DNA of 53,798 nt, from NCBI GenBank assembly GCA_016743235.1, contig VRZD01000046.1, forward strand, positions 1 through 53,798, read 5' to 3'. The notes under the pieces are model-generated. The model ran no database searches and had not been told where the DNA came from. It saw only the letters and a list, made by a program, of their open reading frames with translations. The stretch comes from Pantanalinema sp. GBBB05. GTDB taxonomy: Bacteria > Cyanobacteriota > Cyanobacteriia > Leptolyngbyales > Leptolyngbyaceae. Shown in pieces: positions 7,667 through 15,496 of this stretch (positions within the stretch are counted from its first letter, which is position 1; each line of letters begins with the position of its first letter). The position numbers and the translations under genes are program-made.

Positions 7667-8881
7667 ATGAGTAAACTATTAGAAATTGCTTTAGGCATCA
7701 TTACTAGTATCGGCGGTTTTTTGGATGTAGGCGCGATCGCTACTGCGGCTGAAGCCGGATCGAGCTTTAAATTTCAATTAATTTGGGCGATTTTACTAGG
7801 CACAGTTTGCGTGATCTTCTTAGTAGAAATGTCTGGTCGCTTAGCGGCGGTTAGCAAACATAGCTTAGCCTCGGCAATGCGAGAACGCTTTGGTTTTAAT
7901 TTCTATATTCTGCCGCTAGTCGCTGAGATTATTGTTGATTTTCTAATTCTAGGAGCAGAAATTGGGGGTGTCTGTATTGCCCTCCAACTCGTTACAGGAA
8001 TTAGTTTCCAATGGTGGGCATTACCTGTAGCATTCACAGTCTGGCTTCTATTATGGAAGGGTAATTTTAGTATTATTGAAAATGGAGTTTCCTTTCTAGG
8101 ATTAGTTACATTAGGATTTGTTGTCGCTACATTTAAGCTCCGTCCCGATTTACCAAGTTTGGGTAGTGGCGCAATTCCCACACTTCCCCAGCAAGATATT
8201 ACTCACTACTTATTTATTGCTGTTAGTATTCTGGGGGCATTAATTAGTCCCTATTTATTCTATTTTTATTCTTCTGGCGCAATAGAAGACAAGTGGGATG
8301 AGAGCCATTTAAACATTAATCGTGCGGTTGCTGGATTAGGGATGGGATTTGGCAGCGTGGTATCCCTCGGCGTGTTGATTGTAGCAGCCCTTGTCTTAAA
8401 TCCCCGAGGAATTCAGGTCGATAGCTATGAACAAGCGGCTCTAATCTTGACCCAAACCTTCGGTTATTGGGGCTTTATTTTATTTGCGGCTTCTTTAGGA
8501 ATTGTCTGTTTTGGGGCAGCCTTAGAAGTGAATTTGGATACAGCCTATATTGTGGCTCAAGCATTTGGTTGGAACTGGGGTGAAAACCTCCATCCCCAGG
8601 AAGCCGCTCGCTTCAGTTCGGTCTACACCATCTTTGTATTTCTGGCTGCACTCTTAATGGTATTTGGCATTGACCCATTACAACTAACATTGTTTTCAAT
8701 GGCACTAACAGCAGTGATTTTGCCAGTTGTGATTACACCATTTTTGGTATTAATGAATGACCAAGAGTATGTAGGGAATTATCGCAATGGTTGGATCAGT
8801 AACAGTGTAATCATCTTCACGATCGCTCTAGCCTTTGTTTTAGCGATCGTCGCGATTCCCCTAGAAATTCTGGGAGGCTGA
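7667..8881 (+). CDS. Nramp-like transporter with altered metal-site motifs
   Basis: The 404-residue protein has about 11 hydrophobic segments in the Nramp/SLC11 order. The first span ('ALGIITSIGGFLDVGAIATAAEAGS') aligns with the Nramp TM1 signature, in which DPGN supplies metal ligands: Asp is kept, Pro is Val and the ligand Asn is Ala. The TM6 signature MPHNLYLHSS is replaced by 'SPYLFYFYSS', so the ligand Met is Ser and the conserved His is Tyr. Loss of Asn and Met is the kind of change known from Nramp-related magnesium transporters, so the substrate may be Mg2+ or another hard ion rather than Mn2+/Fe2+; that is inference. One base separates its stop from the next gene, and two PRC-barrel-like proteins follow, which suggests a dedicated accessory set. 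Confidence 0.85.
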   Translation: MSKLLEIALGIITSIGGFLDVGAIATAAEAGSSFKFQLIWAILLGTVCVIFLVEMSGRLAAVSKHSLASAMRERFGFNFYILPLVAEIIVDFLILGAEIGGVCIALQLVTGISFQWWALPVAFTVWLLLWKGNFSIIENGVSFLGLVTLGFVVATFKLRPDLPSLGSGAIPTLPQQDITHYLFIAVSILGALISPYLFYFYSSGAIEDKWDESHLNINRAVAGLGMGFGSVVSLGVLIVAALVLNPRGIQVDSYEQAALILTQTFGYWGFILFAASLGIVCFGAALEVNLDTAYIVAQAFGWNWGENLHPQEAARFSSVYTIFVFLAALLMVFGIDPLQLTLFSMALTAVILPVVITPFLVLMNDQEYVGNYRNGWISNSVIIFTIALAFVLAIVAIPLEILGG

Positions 8882-8882
8882 G

Positions 8883-9242
8883 ATGGATTTAATTCGGGAT
8901 GTTTTAGATAACCAACTGGTCGATCGCCACCACCGCAAAATGGGCAAAGTTGATGGCATTATTATTGAACTGCGAGATGGACAGCCTCCTCGACTGACCG
9001 ACCTAGAGACTGGTGCTACCACCTTAGCCCGCCGACTTCATCCTCGATTAGAACGTTGGATTGCTGCCTTAGAGCAGCGATGGGGCGCGAAGCGGAGTGA
9101 ACCCCTACGAATTCCCTGGGCAAAAGTGCGGCAAGTGGGAATTGATGTCGAGGTTGATTTAGAGGCAGAGCAAACTACCGCTTTAGCCTATGAGCAATGG
9201 CTACGGAATCATGTAATTCGGCATATCCCCGGAGGACGGTGA
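8883..9242 (+). CDS. PRC-barrel-like protein, first of a pair
   Basis: The 119-residue soluble product starts with 'VLDNQLVDRHHRKMGKVDGIIIEL', the strand-turn-strand pattern of a PRC-barrel (LxGxxVxDxxGxxxGxVxD). Residues 55-85 are Arg-rich and helical, followed by 'PLRIPWAKVRQVGIDVEVDL', which resembles the closing strands of the same fold. PRC-barrels bind proteins or RNA and occur next to ion transporters. The gene begins one base after the transporter stop and ends overlapping the next start (TGATG), so the three are translationally linked. I infer a cytoplasmic partner or regulator of the transporter. Confidence 0.75.
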   Translation: MDLIRDVLDNQLVDRHHRKMGKVDGIIIELRDGQPPRLTDLETGATTLARRLHPRLERWIAALEQRWGAKRSEPLRIPWAKVRQVGIDVEVDLEAEQTTALAYEQWLRNHVIRHIPGGR

Positions 9243-9568
9243 TGGCAGGACAAGAAGTGCATTTAGAACAATTACTGGGAAAACGGGTGACTGATTCGTT
9301 GGGTCAGCATGTTGGACACATTCAAGAAGTACGCGCTGAACAACAGGAGGGTGAATGGGTGATTGTGGAATATCTAGTTGGAATTGCCGCGATCGTCGAA
9401 CGGTTTTCAGCCTGGAACTTAGGAATTAGTTTTCTCCGCTTATTAGGCTCCCATAAGCTGCCCACAGGGTTACATATTCCCTGGCAACAATTAGATTTAT
9501 CTGATCCAATGCATCCACAATTACACTGTACGTTGGCTGAACTGAAGCGAATGACTAACCAGTTATAA
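9242..9568 (+). CDS. PRC-barrel-like protein, second of a pair
   Basis: I place the start at the ATG of 9242 (MAGQEVHL): GGAGG at 9231-9235 sits upstream, and the start overlaps the preceding stop by one base. A longer frame from 9197 would cut into the upstream gene. The 108-residue product shows 'LLGKRVTDSLGQHVGHIQEVRAE', a textbook PRC-barrel opening, then 'WVIVEYLVGIAAIVERFS' and the closing 'GLHIPWQQLDLSD'. It resembles the first protein in layout (opening barrel strands, closing IPW motif) but not closely in sequence, so the pair could be an old duplication. Its last six bases overlap the convergent hydrolase gene. Confidence 0.75.
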   Translation: MAGQEVHLEQLLGKRVTDSLGQHVGHIQEVRAEQQEGEWVIVEYLVGIAAIVERFSAWNLGISFLRLLGSHKLPTGLHIPWQQLDLSDPMHPQLHCTLAELKRMTNQL

Positions 9569-11161
9569 ATGGGGTATCGATCGCACGATACTTAACTTTA
9601 ATTGAGGTTGACTGAGATAGCGACCATAAGCAGCATTCAAGTATGATTTAGCTTCAGAATTATGGGCGAGATAGGTCTGAAAGAAAGCTGTACTGAGTGC
9701 TTTTAGATAGGATTGAGCAATCGTTGGCTCAGACCCGATTAAATCGGCTGGAATTGGCAAGCCAATCCGCTCTAACGAACCTGCTGCTAACACCGAAAAG
9801 TGAGTGCCATTCTCGATCAATGCCAAATACTTCTCTGGTGTTGTTAACCAGGTAAACGGATCAATTTGTTCGGAAATCGTGGGGGCAATGAGATCAGCAC
9901 TACCACTAACCATCATCACTGGAACCTGGATTTGACTTAATCCAGATTGACCTAAAAGCTGACTAATCGCTGGGTTGACGGCAATGACGGCTTGTACCCG
10001 TGGATCGTGTAGATTACTTCTAAACGCTGGGAGTTGCAGTAGTTGGCACTGAATCACTTGGGATATACCCACATTCTTTGGTTGCTGGCAAGTTTGACGC
10101 AAACGATCGACTTCGATCGGTGCTCCCGCCAGAGTTAATGCCGCATAACCTCCTTGAGAATGACCGATCACTCCTACCTGTTGCCAATTTAAGCCTTGCA
10201 ATCCTGGCTCTGTTTTTGCCTGTTGTTGGAACTGATTTAATAGAAATGTGACATCAAGTGGTTGATTAATTAGTTCTAGAACATCCGGTTGTTCTGCCTG
10301 TCCCTGCAAGAATTGGCGAAATCGTTGGCTGCTATTCCCTGAATTTTCTGGCACGACGATCGCGAAACCGTGTGATGCTAAATGCTGAGCTAAGTAAGTA
10401 AATGTCTGCCGATCTTCTGCGGCTCCATGTAATAGGAATAATACGGGCAAGGGTTGGGATAGTTCAGTGAATTGTGTTGGCGGCAAATAGAGATCAAATG
10501 TTACCGAGCGATCGCGGCTAGCATCGTAAATTGTTTGGGTTTGTCGTTGCCAGGCAGAGTCTCCGGGTTGCCGCAAATCGGGTTGCTGAGCAAAGTTAAT
10601 TCGAGTCTGATTCGCCTCTCTAGCGGCAGTTTTTTGGATGGCGGCGATCGCTTTTGATTGGGTCTTTGACTGATCCAGCGTTGTCGCTAGATTAAAAGCC
10701 TGGTCTAGATCCACATGAATACTTTGCCCCGGAAACTGACGGAGGGTATTGATGGCTGTTAATCCATCAGGGTCAGAAGCGGCGAGAAGTAATGCGGCTC
10801 GTAGTGCCTGAAATCCGTTTTGGCGAGTATCCGTTTGAATCACATTACCTGCTTGTTGTAATAAAGCTTCTCCAATTGCCGAATACGTGACTTGAGAAAT
10901 TGCAATTGGACTAACCTCTAGTCGTTGTTGCAATAAAGTTTGCAGTTGCTGCTGTTGTGCTTTTGTTAGTTGGTTCAAGTAAAATTCCAACTCAGGCGTC
11001 ACATATACTTGAGTGGCATATAGTTCCAATGAGTTGAGCGATAACGATCGTTGCGCAGAGCCAAACCAAAAGGTGATGCGATCGGCAGCTTGAACTGGGC
11101 TAGTGATCACTAACGCCAGCAAGATACTACTGACTAACAGTCTCCAGATGAATCCGATCAT
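9563..11161 (-). CDS. Secreted alpha/beta hydrolase with DUF1400 N-terminus
   Basis: The 532-residue product starts with a signal peptide (cleavage near SPVQA-A, residue 25). Residues 27-155 match the cyanobacterial DUF1400 module ('ADRITFWFGSAQRSLSLNSL', the Gln-rich 'LTKAQQQQLQTLLQQRL'). An alpha/beta hydrolase domain follows, with the oxyanion strand 'LPVLFLLHGAAED' near 240-250, nucleophile S335 in G-H-S-Q-G, and a likely late His in 'ENGTHFSVLAAG'. The overall layout resembles cyanobacterial proteins annotated as PAF-acetylhydrolase-like or dienelactone hydrolase-like; the substrate is unknown. It faces the PRC-barrel gene with a six-base overlap at the stops. The small secreted gene at 11191-11478 lies 29 bases upstream on the same strand and may be co-transcribed. 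Confidence 0.88.
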   Translation of the reverse strand: MIGFIWRLLVSSILLALVITSPVQAADRITFWFGSAQRSLSLNSLELYATQVYVTPELEFYLNQLTKAQQQQLQTLLQQRLEVSPIAISQVTYSAIGEALLQQAGNVIQTDTRQNGFQALRAALLLAASDPDGLTAINTLRQFPGQSIHVDLDQAFNLATTLDQSKTQSKAIAAIQKTAAREANQTRINFAQQPDLRQPGDSAWQRQTQTIYDASRDRSVTFDLYLPPTQFTELSQPLPVLFLLHGAAEDRQTFTYLAQHLASHGFAIVVPENSGNSSQRFRQFLQGQAEQPDVLELINQPLDVTFLLNQFQQQAKTEPGLQGLNWQQVGVIGHSQGGYAALTLAGAPIEVDRLRQTCQQPKNVGISQVIQCQLLQLPAFRSNLHDPRVQAVIAVNPAISQLLGQSGLSQIQVPVMMVSGSADLIAPTISEQIDPFTWLTTPEKYLALIENGTHFSVLAAGSLERIGLPIPADLIGSEPTIAQSYLKALSTAFFQTYLAHNSEAKSYLNAAYGRYLSQPQLKLSIVRSIPHL

Positions 11162-11190
11162 TGACCACTCAACTCATTGTTAGACACTAT

Positions 11191-11478
11191 CTATTGTTGA
11201 CGCGGAATCAACCGGAGTTGTTGCCGTTCCAGAATTAAGCGATCGCGCTCAGAAATCGTTTGATTAGCCGTGGGTTGAGCCGTTGCCAATGGTTTGGTTC
11301 GAGTTTCACTGGCTTTGACTTTTTCAGATTCCGATCGCTCTGCAACAGCCTGAATTGAGCTAGGATTAGCCGAGGTTAAGCGGAGCTGTTGCCCTACCCG
11401 CGTGTCGGCATTCGCGATCGGAGTGTTTAAAGCGGCTAATGCGAAGACGAATAAACCTGTAGTGATAACGCGGTTCAT
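11191..11478 (-). CDS. Small secreted hypothetical protein
   Basis: The 95-residue product has a signal peptide (MNRVITTG, then a hydrophobic core, cleavage near 'ANADTRVG' about residue 25). The mature part is about 70 residues, polar and probably disordered or helical (Ser/Ala/Lys/Gln), ending in a basic, Arg/Gln-rich helix 'RDRLILERQQLRLIPRQQ'. No family is recognised. It is 29 bases ahead of the DUF1400 hydrolase on the same strand and divergent from the MarR gene, whose operator-like repeats lie in the shared upstream region. Confidence 0.65.
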   Translation of the reverse strand: MNRVITTGLFVFALAALNTPIANADTRVGQQLRLTSANPSSIQAVAERSESEKVKASETRTKPLATAQPTANQTISERDRLILERQQLRLIPRQQ

Positions 11479-11657
11479 AATGAAAACTCCTGAACGATTG
11501 GGGGTGAGATCAAAGGTCTGCCAGGAATCGGAGTGTGAGCATGAGTTAAAAGGAGGAATGCAGTCTTAGAGGGCAATCTAGCATTCGTGCGATTCAGGGC
11601 AGCCGTTTTAGTTGCATTTAACTTGATTGCATTTACAACTAAACTAGTTCTAACACG

Positions 11658-11718
11658 ATATAATTGAAAGTGCAACTATTGCAGGATGAACTTTATATAT
11701 TGTTGCAACTGCAACTAT
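11658..11718. promoter_or_regulatory. Operator-like repeats upstream of marR-type gene
   Basis: The direct repeat TGCAACTAT occurs at 11671 and again at 11710, 39 bases apart. Next to the second copy is the palindrome GTTGCAAC (11702-11709). An AT-rich box GATATAAT (about 11658-11665) could be a -10 element. The group lies just before the MarR start at 11732 and in the region shared with the divergent gene at 11191-11478, so autoregulation is a natural reading, but this is inference. Confidence 0.45.
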
Positions 11719-11731
11719 CTTTGAGGCACTG

Positions 11732-12172
11732 ATGACCCCCAACCTCCATGAATCTCATAGCTCCCTGTGGCGAGTATTCCTGACCGCCTACACGACGATC
11801 ACCGAAAAAATTGAGCGTGATTTAGCCACTGCCGACCTACCGCCATTAACTTGGTACGATGTGCTGTGGACGCTGGAGCAAGCCCCAGAACATCGCTTGC
11901 GGTTGCATGAACTGGCAGAAAAAATTTTATTGAGCCGCAGCAATTTAACGCGATTACTCGATCGCTTGGAAACGGCAGGCTTAATATGTCGAGAACGTTG
12001 CCCGAACGATCGTCGGGGTGCGTATGCCGTGCTTACAGAAGCGGGGATTGCCATGCGCCAGCGGATGTGGCCATTCTATGCCGAGGGCATTAGCAAGTAT
12101 TTTACGGCTCATTTAAGCCCTGAAGAAGTCACGGTCATGCATCAAGCGTTAGAACGCGTTCTCAAGGTCTAA
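11732..12172 (+). CDS. MarR family transcriptional regulator
   Basis: The 146-residue product has the MarR layout: N-terminal dimerisation helices (residues 1-40), a winged helix-turn-helix with recognition region 'LHELAEKILLSRSNLTRLLDRLETAGLI' (about 54-82), the wing 'CRERCPNDRRGAYAVLTEAG' with the DRR signature, and C-terminal dimerisation helices. Ligand and targets are unknown. It carries two cysteines around the wing start (in 'ICRERCPND'), which could sense oxidants, though that is speculative. It is convergent with the glycosyltransferase/crtW unit with a four-base overlap of stops, and repeats in its upstream region suggest autoregulation. Confidence 0.92.
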   Translation: MTPNLHESHSSLWRVFLTAYTTITEKIERDLATADLPPLTWYDVLWTLEQAPEHRLRLHELAEKILLSRSNLTRLLDRLETAGLICRERCPNDRRGAYAVLTEAGIAMRQRMWPFYAEGISKYFTAHLSPEEVTVMHQALERVLKV

Positions 12173-13461
12173 ACTATTGCCTGAGATAAGCTTGGTCGTG
12201 TCAGGGGACGTTGAGAGCGTACCACCTGCTCGATGATATCTGCGGCTCGTTGGACTCCGCCCGCTGCCGCGATCGCTTGCTGCATTCTTTGCGCATTCTG
12301 ACGGTAAGACGGGTCAGTAAGAACCTGTTGAATTCGCGATCGTAGCTTACCCACTTGCAACTTTGAGACTGGAATCACTTCTCCTGTACCAGTTTGGCGA
12401 ATTCGCGCACCATTGCCAGGTTGCTCAAAGGTAATCGGAATCGCCACTAACGGGACGCCATAACTGAGCGAATCCATTACCGTGTTCATGCCACCGTGCG
12501 TAATCGTTAAACTGGCTTTCGCAATCACCTCTTGTTGCGGCGCATACTCCACAACTAATGGCTGACCTGGAAGGGCTTGCACTGCATCGGGATTCATCCC
12601 CCCCCCATGGGTAATCACCAATTGCACATTCAAATCTTCACAAGCAGCGGCAATACAACCAAACACATCCTGCTTCGTATTCTGAACACTGCCTAAAGAA
12701 GCATAGATCAACGGCTGTCCAGTTAAGCGCTCAAACGGAAACGGTACAGTCTGAGGCGATCGATTCCGTAAAGGTCCCACGTAATGCAAATGAGGTGGTA
12801 AATCTGGGCAGGGAAACTCAAAGAGCGCAGGCTGTTGGCTGATATGAGCTAATCGCGCATTAGAAGCGTAAATGTAACGATAGGCAGGCAAATTGTGTTG
12901 TCGGCGATATTGATTGATCACTTGCAAAATCGGTCGGCAACTTTGATCAAGAATCGTGTAAGCCACTTGATTCCGCAGTTTTGCCCACCCGATATTTCGA
13001 TATAACCAGTGGGTGAAGAATGGCGGAACATCCGCTCGACGGTGAATCGCCTGACCACAACTGACACACACAAACGGAAGATTTAAGGACTCTGCGATCG
13101 TTTCTCCAACGGGTTCTAATTGATCAACAATTAAAGCTTCAATGCCAGCCATCGCGATCGCCTTGGGAGCATCCTGGCAAATAATTTCGGCAATTTGCCG
13201 ACAGAACTCTACCGAATACTGAAGTGCAGCAATTTCACTGAATTGAGCTAATTGCTGAAAGGTAGTGGCTAGGGTGCCTGGCTGATACAGCGATTCTCCG
13301 ATCGCACAGAATTCTAACCCTTCCGATCGCACTTTTAACTCTAAGTCCGAAATTTGCAGAACACTCACACGATGCCCCCGTGATTGTAACTCTCGCCCCA
13401 GAGCCGCCTGGGGATGTAGATGACCAGGATAGGGTGGACAGATAATCCCAAAGTGAGTCAT
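12169..13461 (-). CDS. GT1 family glycosyltransferase, CrtX-like
   Basis: The 430-residue product is a UGT/MGT-type GT-B enzyme. The N-terminal acceptor domain starts 'GIICPPYPGHLHPQAALG' with the probable catalytic H14, and 'VDQLEPVGETIAESLNLP' (112-129) resembles zeaxanthin glucosyltransferases. The C-terminal donor domain has 'YASLGSVQ' (253-260) and the nucleotide-sugar signature 'THGGMNTVMDSLSYGVP' with H322, then 'FEQPGNGARI'. It lies 18 bases downstream of crtW on the same strand, so the two almost certainly share a transcript. I infer that it glycosylates a hydroxylated ketocarotenoid; a macrolide-type or other acceptor is the alternative. The stop overlaps the convergent MarR stop. 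Confidence 0.85.
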   Translation of the reverse strand: MTHFGIICPPYPGHLHPQAALGRELQSRGHRVSVLQISDLELKVRSEGLEFCAIGESLYQPGTLATTFQQLAQFSEIAALQYSVEFCRQIAEIICQDAPKAIAMAGIEALIVDQLEPVGETIAESLNLPFVCVSCGQAIHRRADVPPFFTHWLYRNIGWAKLRNQVAYTILDQSCRPILQVINQYRRQHNLPAYRYIYASNARLAHISQQPALFEFPCPDLPPHLHYVGPLRNRSPQTVPFPFERLTGQPLIYASLGSVQNTKQDVFGCIAAACEDLNVQLVITHGGGMNPDAVQALPGQPLVVEYAPQQEVIAKASLTITHGGMNTVMDSLSYGVPLVAIPITFEQPGNGARIRQTGTGEVIPVSKLQVGKLRSRIQQVLTDPSYRQNAQRMQQAIAAAGGVQRAADIIEQVVRSQRPLTRPSLSQAIV

Positions 13462-13479
13462 ATCAGCTTGAGCAATTAA

Positions 13480-14268
13480 TTAAGAGGTGAATCGAGATTG
13501 GTAAATTGCGGGCAGTTTCCACCAGGGTACATAAGGACACTCATGATGTTCTTCATGGTAGCCAAAGTGATAACAAGTAATAAATGACCACACCGTTGGT
13601 AAGGGATTCGTTTTAGCCCGATGGGGAGTAGTGTATCCGGCTGCTGGCTCACGATGAGTCAGAAATGTGCCAAAGTAAAATAGTTGAATGGAACTTAAAA
13701 CGAGTGGCAGAATCCAAAACAAAATTAAATTGAGGTGAGAAGTATGAAAAGCGAGTTTCACTAATGGATAAAGCACTGTAAAGCCAATCCATTGCCGCCA
13801 ATTCCAATAGCCTTTCATAAAGTGGACATACCAGGCGATCGGATGGGGATGACTACCATCATGAAAGTCGGGATCAAACTCACTGGCGGGATAACGGTGG
13901 TGTGACCAATGTTTTTGCAGCAGATCTTTGTAGGAGAATAGCGCATAGGCAAACACCGTGATGCTACCAACCAAATGATTAATTTTGGGATTCTGTGGTA
14001 GGACGGAGCCATGCATAGCATCATGGGCAGTGATAAATAGCCCAGTAAAGAGAAACCCTTGCCAAACCATTAAGAGTGGAATTGACCAAATTGGTAGTTC
14101 AGCGATGTTGACGGTCAGTAAATAGGTGAAGCTGATTGCCCATAAGCTAATAATTAGGATGGCAATCAATAACCCAGAAATTCCTGAAATTGAAACATTG
14201 AGTTTCTTTTCAATCACTACAAATTTCAGGGGACTCGGATCGAGGAGTGTATGATTAGAACTAGGCAA
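13480..14268 (-). CDS. crtW: Beta-carotene ketolase CrtW
   Basis: The 262-residue membrane protein shows the diiron histidine boxes of CrtW ketolases: HDAMH (82-86), HWSHH (120-124) and the C-terminal HFGYHEEHH (234-242), followed by 'PYVPWWKLPAIY'. The signature 'FDPDFHDGSHPHPIAW' after the second box is typical of CrtW and not of hydroxylases. It has about four hydrophobic segments. The reaction adds 4-keto groups to beta-ionone rings, giving echinenone or canthaxanthin. The length is normal. It leads a two-gene unit with the glycosyltransferase. Its 5' region (14269-14500) lies beside a structured plus-strand stretch. Confidence 0.93.
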   Translation of the reverse strand: MPSSNHTLLDPSPLKFVVIEKKLNVSISGISGLLIAILIISLWAISFTYLLTVNIAELPIWSIPLLMVWQGFLFTGLFITAHDAMHGSVLPQNPKINHLVGSITVFAYALFSYKDLLQKHWSHHRYPASEFDPDFHDGSHPHPIAWYVHFMKGYWNWRQWIGFTVLYPLVKLAFHTSHLNLILFWILPLVLSSIQLFYFGTFLTHREPAAGYTTPHRAKTNPLPTVWSFITCYHFGYHEEHHECPYVPWWKLPAIYQSRFTS

Positions 14269-14485
14269 CTCTTAACTCCCTTGTCAACTTAAAACGTGAG
14301 ATCGACTGATTCTTACAGTGACTTAGTTAAAAACTAAAAGTTGATAAAACTCTTAAATACTGCTAATCGAAGTTGTCTACCAACTGATAATTAAACATTC
14401 TATTAATCAAATAAACGCAACCATCAGGCTGCTGGAAGCAACTTTTATCGATGTATATACCTACCCATCCTACGCGATCGAACTT

Positions 14486-14570
14486 AGCCTTGCACTCTAT
14501 CTGGGGTTCCAGTATCTCTGGAGCCGCAAGGAAGATTAGAGTATCTGCTGTAGTTCAGACTGCACTCTAA
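14486..14570 (+). ncRNA. Candidate structured RNA segment with alternative pairing
   Basis: On the plus strand CCTTGC (14488-14493) pairs with GCAAGG (14526-14531), enclosing GGTTCCAG (14505-14512) paired with CTGGAGCC (14518-14525, one G-U, loop TATCT). Downstream, TTAGAGT (14536-14542) can pair with ACTCTAA (14564-14570), or six of its bases with ACTCTA at 14494-14499. These alternatives are mutually exclusive folds, as in regulatory RNAs. The G-U pair makes the structure better on this strand than on the crtW strand. I recognise no RNA family. Confidence 0.4.
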
Positions 14571-14740
14571 ATGCATCTTCTCGGCATCAACATAAAACGG
14601 TCAGCTATAAATAGCAAATGTACGTTCAGTCACATTCACTTTTAATCATCCTCTCCATCTCCTACTAGATTCAAGCAATCCAAGAATAGAGCAGAATAAA
14701 CCTAAGAGATATGAGAAGCCATATGAGAAGTCCTATTTCC

Positions 14741-14810
14741 TGAATGGTTTTCTCCTGTGAACCAGATGAAAACTATTCAACCGCCACCCCCTCATTATGA
14801 GGGGTTTTTT
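14741..14810 (+). ncRNA. Candidate small RNA: 12-bp hairpin plus terminator
   Basis: TGAATGGTTTTC (14741-14752) pairs with GAAAACTATTCA (14768-14779) over 12 bp with one G-U pair and a 15-base loop. Nine bases later comes a strong intrinsic terminator. No plus-strand gene lies upstream, so this looks like the 3' part of a small RNA. The run TTTTCTCCT (14748-14756) could pair with AGGAG-type ribosome sites. The 5' end is unknown and could be near 14700, where ATATGAGAAG occurs twice. Confidence 0.5.
14788..14810 (+). terminator. Intrinsic terminator
   Basis: CCCCTCA (14788-14794) pairs with TGAGGGG (14798-14804), with loop TTA, and is followed directly by six T (14805-14810). This is a textbook Rho-independent terminator on the plus strand. 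Confidence 0.8.
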
Positions 14811-14985
14811 ATGGAAAATCAGCATTAGACCTCTATTCCAGATTTACTCAAAAAAGTATCAATAAAAATACTTTTAAGTTATTTTTCACCCTATTTCAGG
14901 GTCAAAAGTAGAGATTATTCATATCAAAAATCTAATGTTTTGAGTTAAATCTAGTTTTGGAGCTTGAATTTGCTATTCAATAAGA

Positions 14986-15017
14986 AAATCTGTACTGAGC
15001 TAAGTCAGTACAGATTT
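14986..15017 (-). terminator. Terminator hairpin of the 15046-15429 gene
   Basis: AAATCTGTACTGA (14986-14998) and TCAGTACAGATTT (15005-15017) form a perfect 13-bp stem with a 6-base loop, 29 bases past the stop of the minus-strand gene. Read on the minus strand it ends in a TTTTC stretch, which suits a terminator. It may work in both directions. Confidence 0.65.
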
Positions 15018-15045
15018 AGAGAGTTAACCGACTGCAAAATCAGAA

Positions 15046-15429
15046 TTAATCAGCGAAATTTTCACCAATGCGAGCGGCGCCATCTCGGATTTTCTGACCT
15101 GTTTCTTTGGCTCCCTCAACATAGCCGGAACCAAATTGTTTAAAGGCTTCGGAAGAATCTCTCACCGTATTATTAACCCGCTCACTCAATGGCTTGTCGC
15201 CATACACTTCATTATTCCATTCGCCTGTCGTCTTGGGGCGATTTGCGGTATCCGTTTGATGGACTCGTTCCCGCACTTTTGCACTTAATGCTGGATTGTC
15301 GCGCTCAGGACCAATGTTTGTCGTAAGAAGTAATGCACCGACTAAAATGGCTGCAAACAACTGCTTGACTTGCAAGTGATTGAGAAATGCACTGATGCGA
15401 TCGAAGACTTGAACAATCAAATTCTGCAT
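15046..15429 (-). CDS. Membrane-anchored helical hypothetical protein
   Basis: I choose the ATG at 15429 because GGAGG lies six bases upstream; an in-frame extension to 15468 lacks such a site. The 127-residue product has one membrane segment ('LFAAILVGALLLTTNIG', about residues 24-40). A polar tail of about 85 residues follows, with helical, charged, Gly-punctuated sequence ('SEAFKQFGSGYVEGAKETGQKIRDGAARIG') that resembles late-embryogenesis-abundant or apolipoprotein-like repeats. Similar small proteins are common in cyanobacteria and often stress-linked; function is unknown. It is the last gene of the minus-strand run that starts with psaB, 67 bases after psaJ, and ends at a strong hairpin. 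Confidence 0.75.
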   Translation of the reverse strand: MQNLIVQVFDRISAFLNHLQVKQLFAAILVGALLLTTNIGPERDNPALSAKVRERVHQTDTANRPKTTGEWNNEVYGDKPLSERVNNTVRDSSEAFKQFGSGYVEGAKETGQKIRDGAARIGENFAD

Positions 15430-15496
15430 GAATATCCTCCAATAATTGACTTTCGTTACTGTTTCCAATTCTCGCTAGGCTTCAGTCTTTCTAGAT

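Larger units (their letters stand above)
14269..15045. other. Gene-free region with RNA-like structure
   Basis: About 780 bases with no plausible reading frame. Its left part must contain the crtW promoter (minus strand). It also holds a structured segment at 14486-14570, a hairpin plus intrinsic terminator on the plus strand at 14741-14810, and a 13-bp terminator-like hairpin at 14986-15017, all listed separately. A plus-strand terminator with no plus-strand gene upstream implies a non-coding transcript. Confidence 0.6.
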
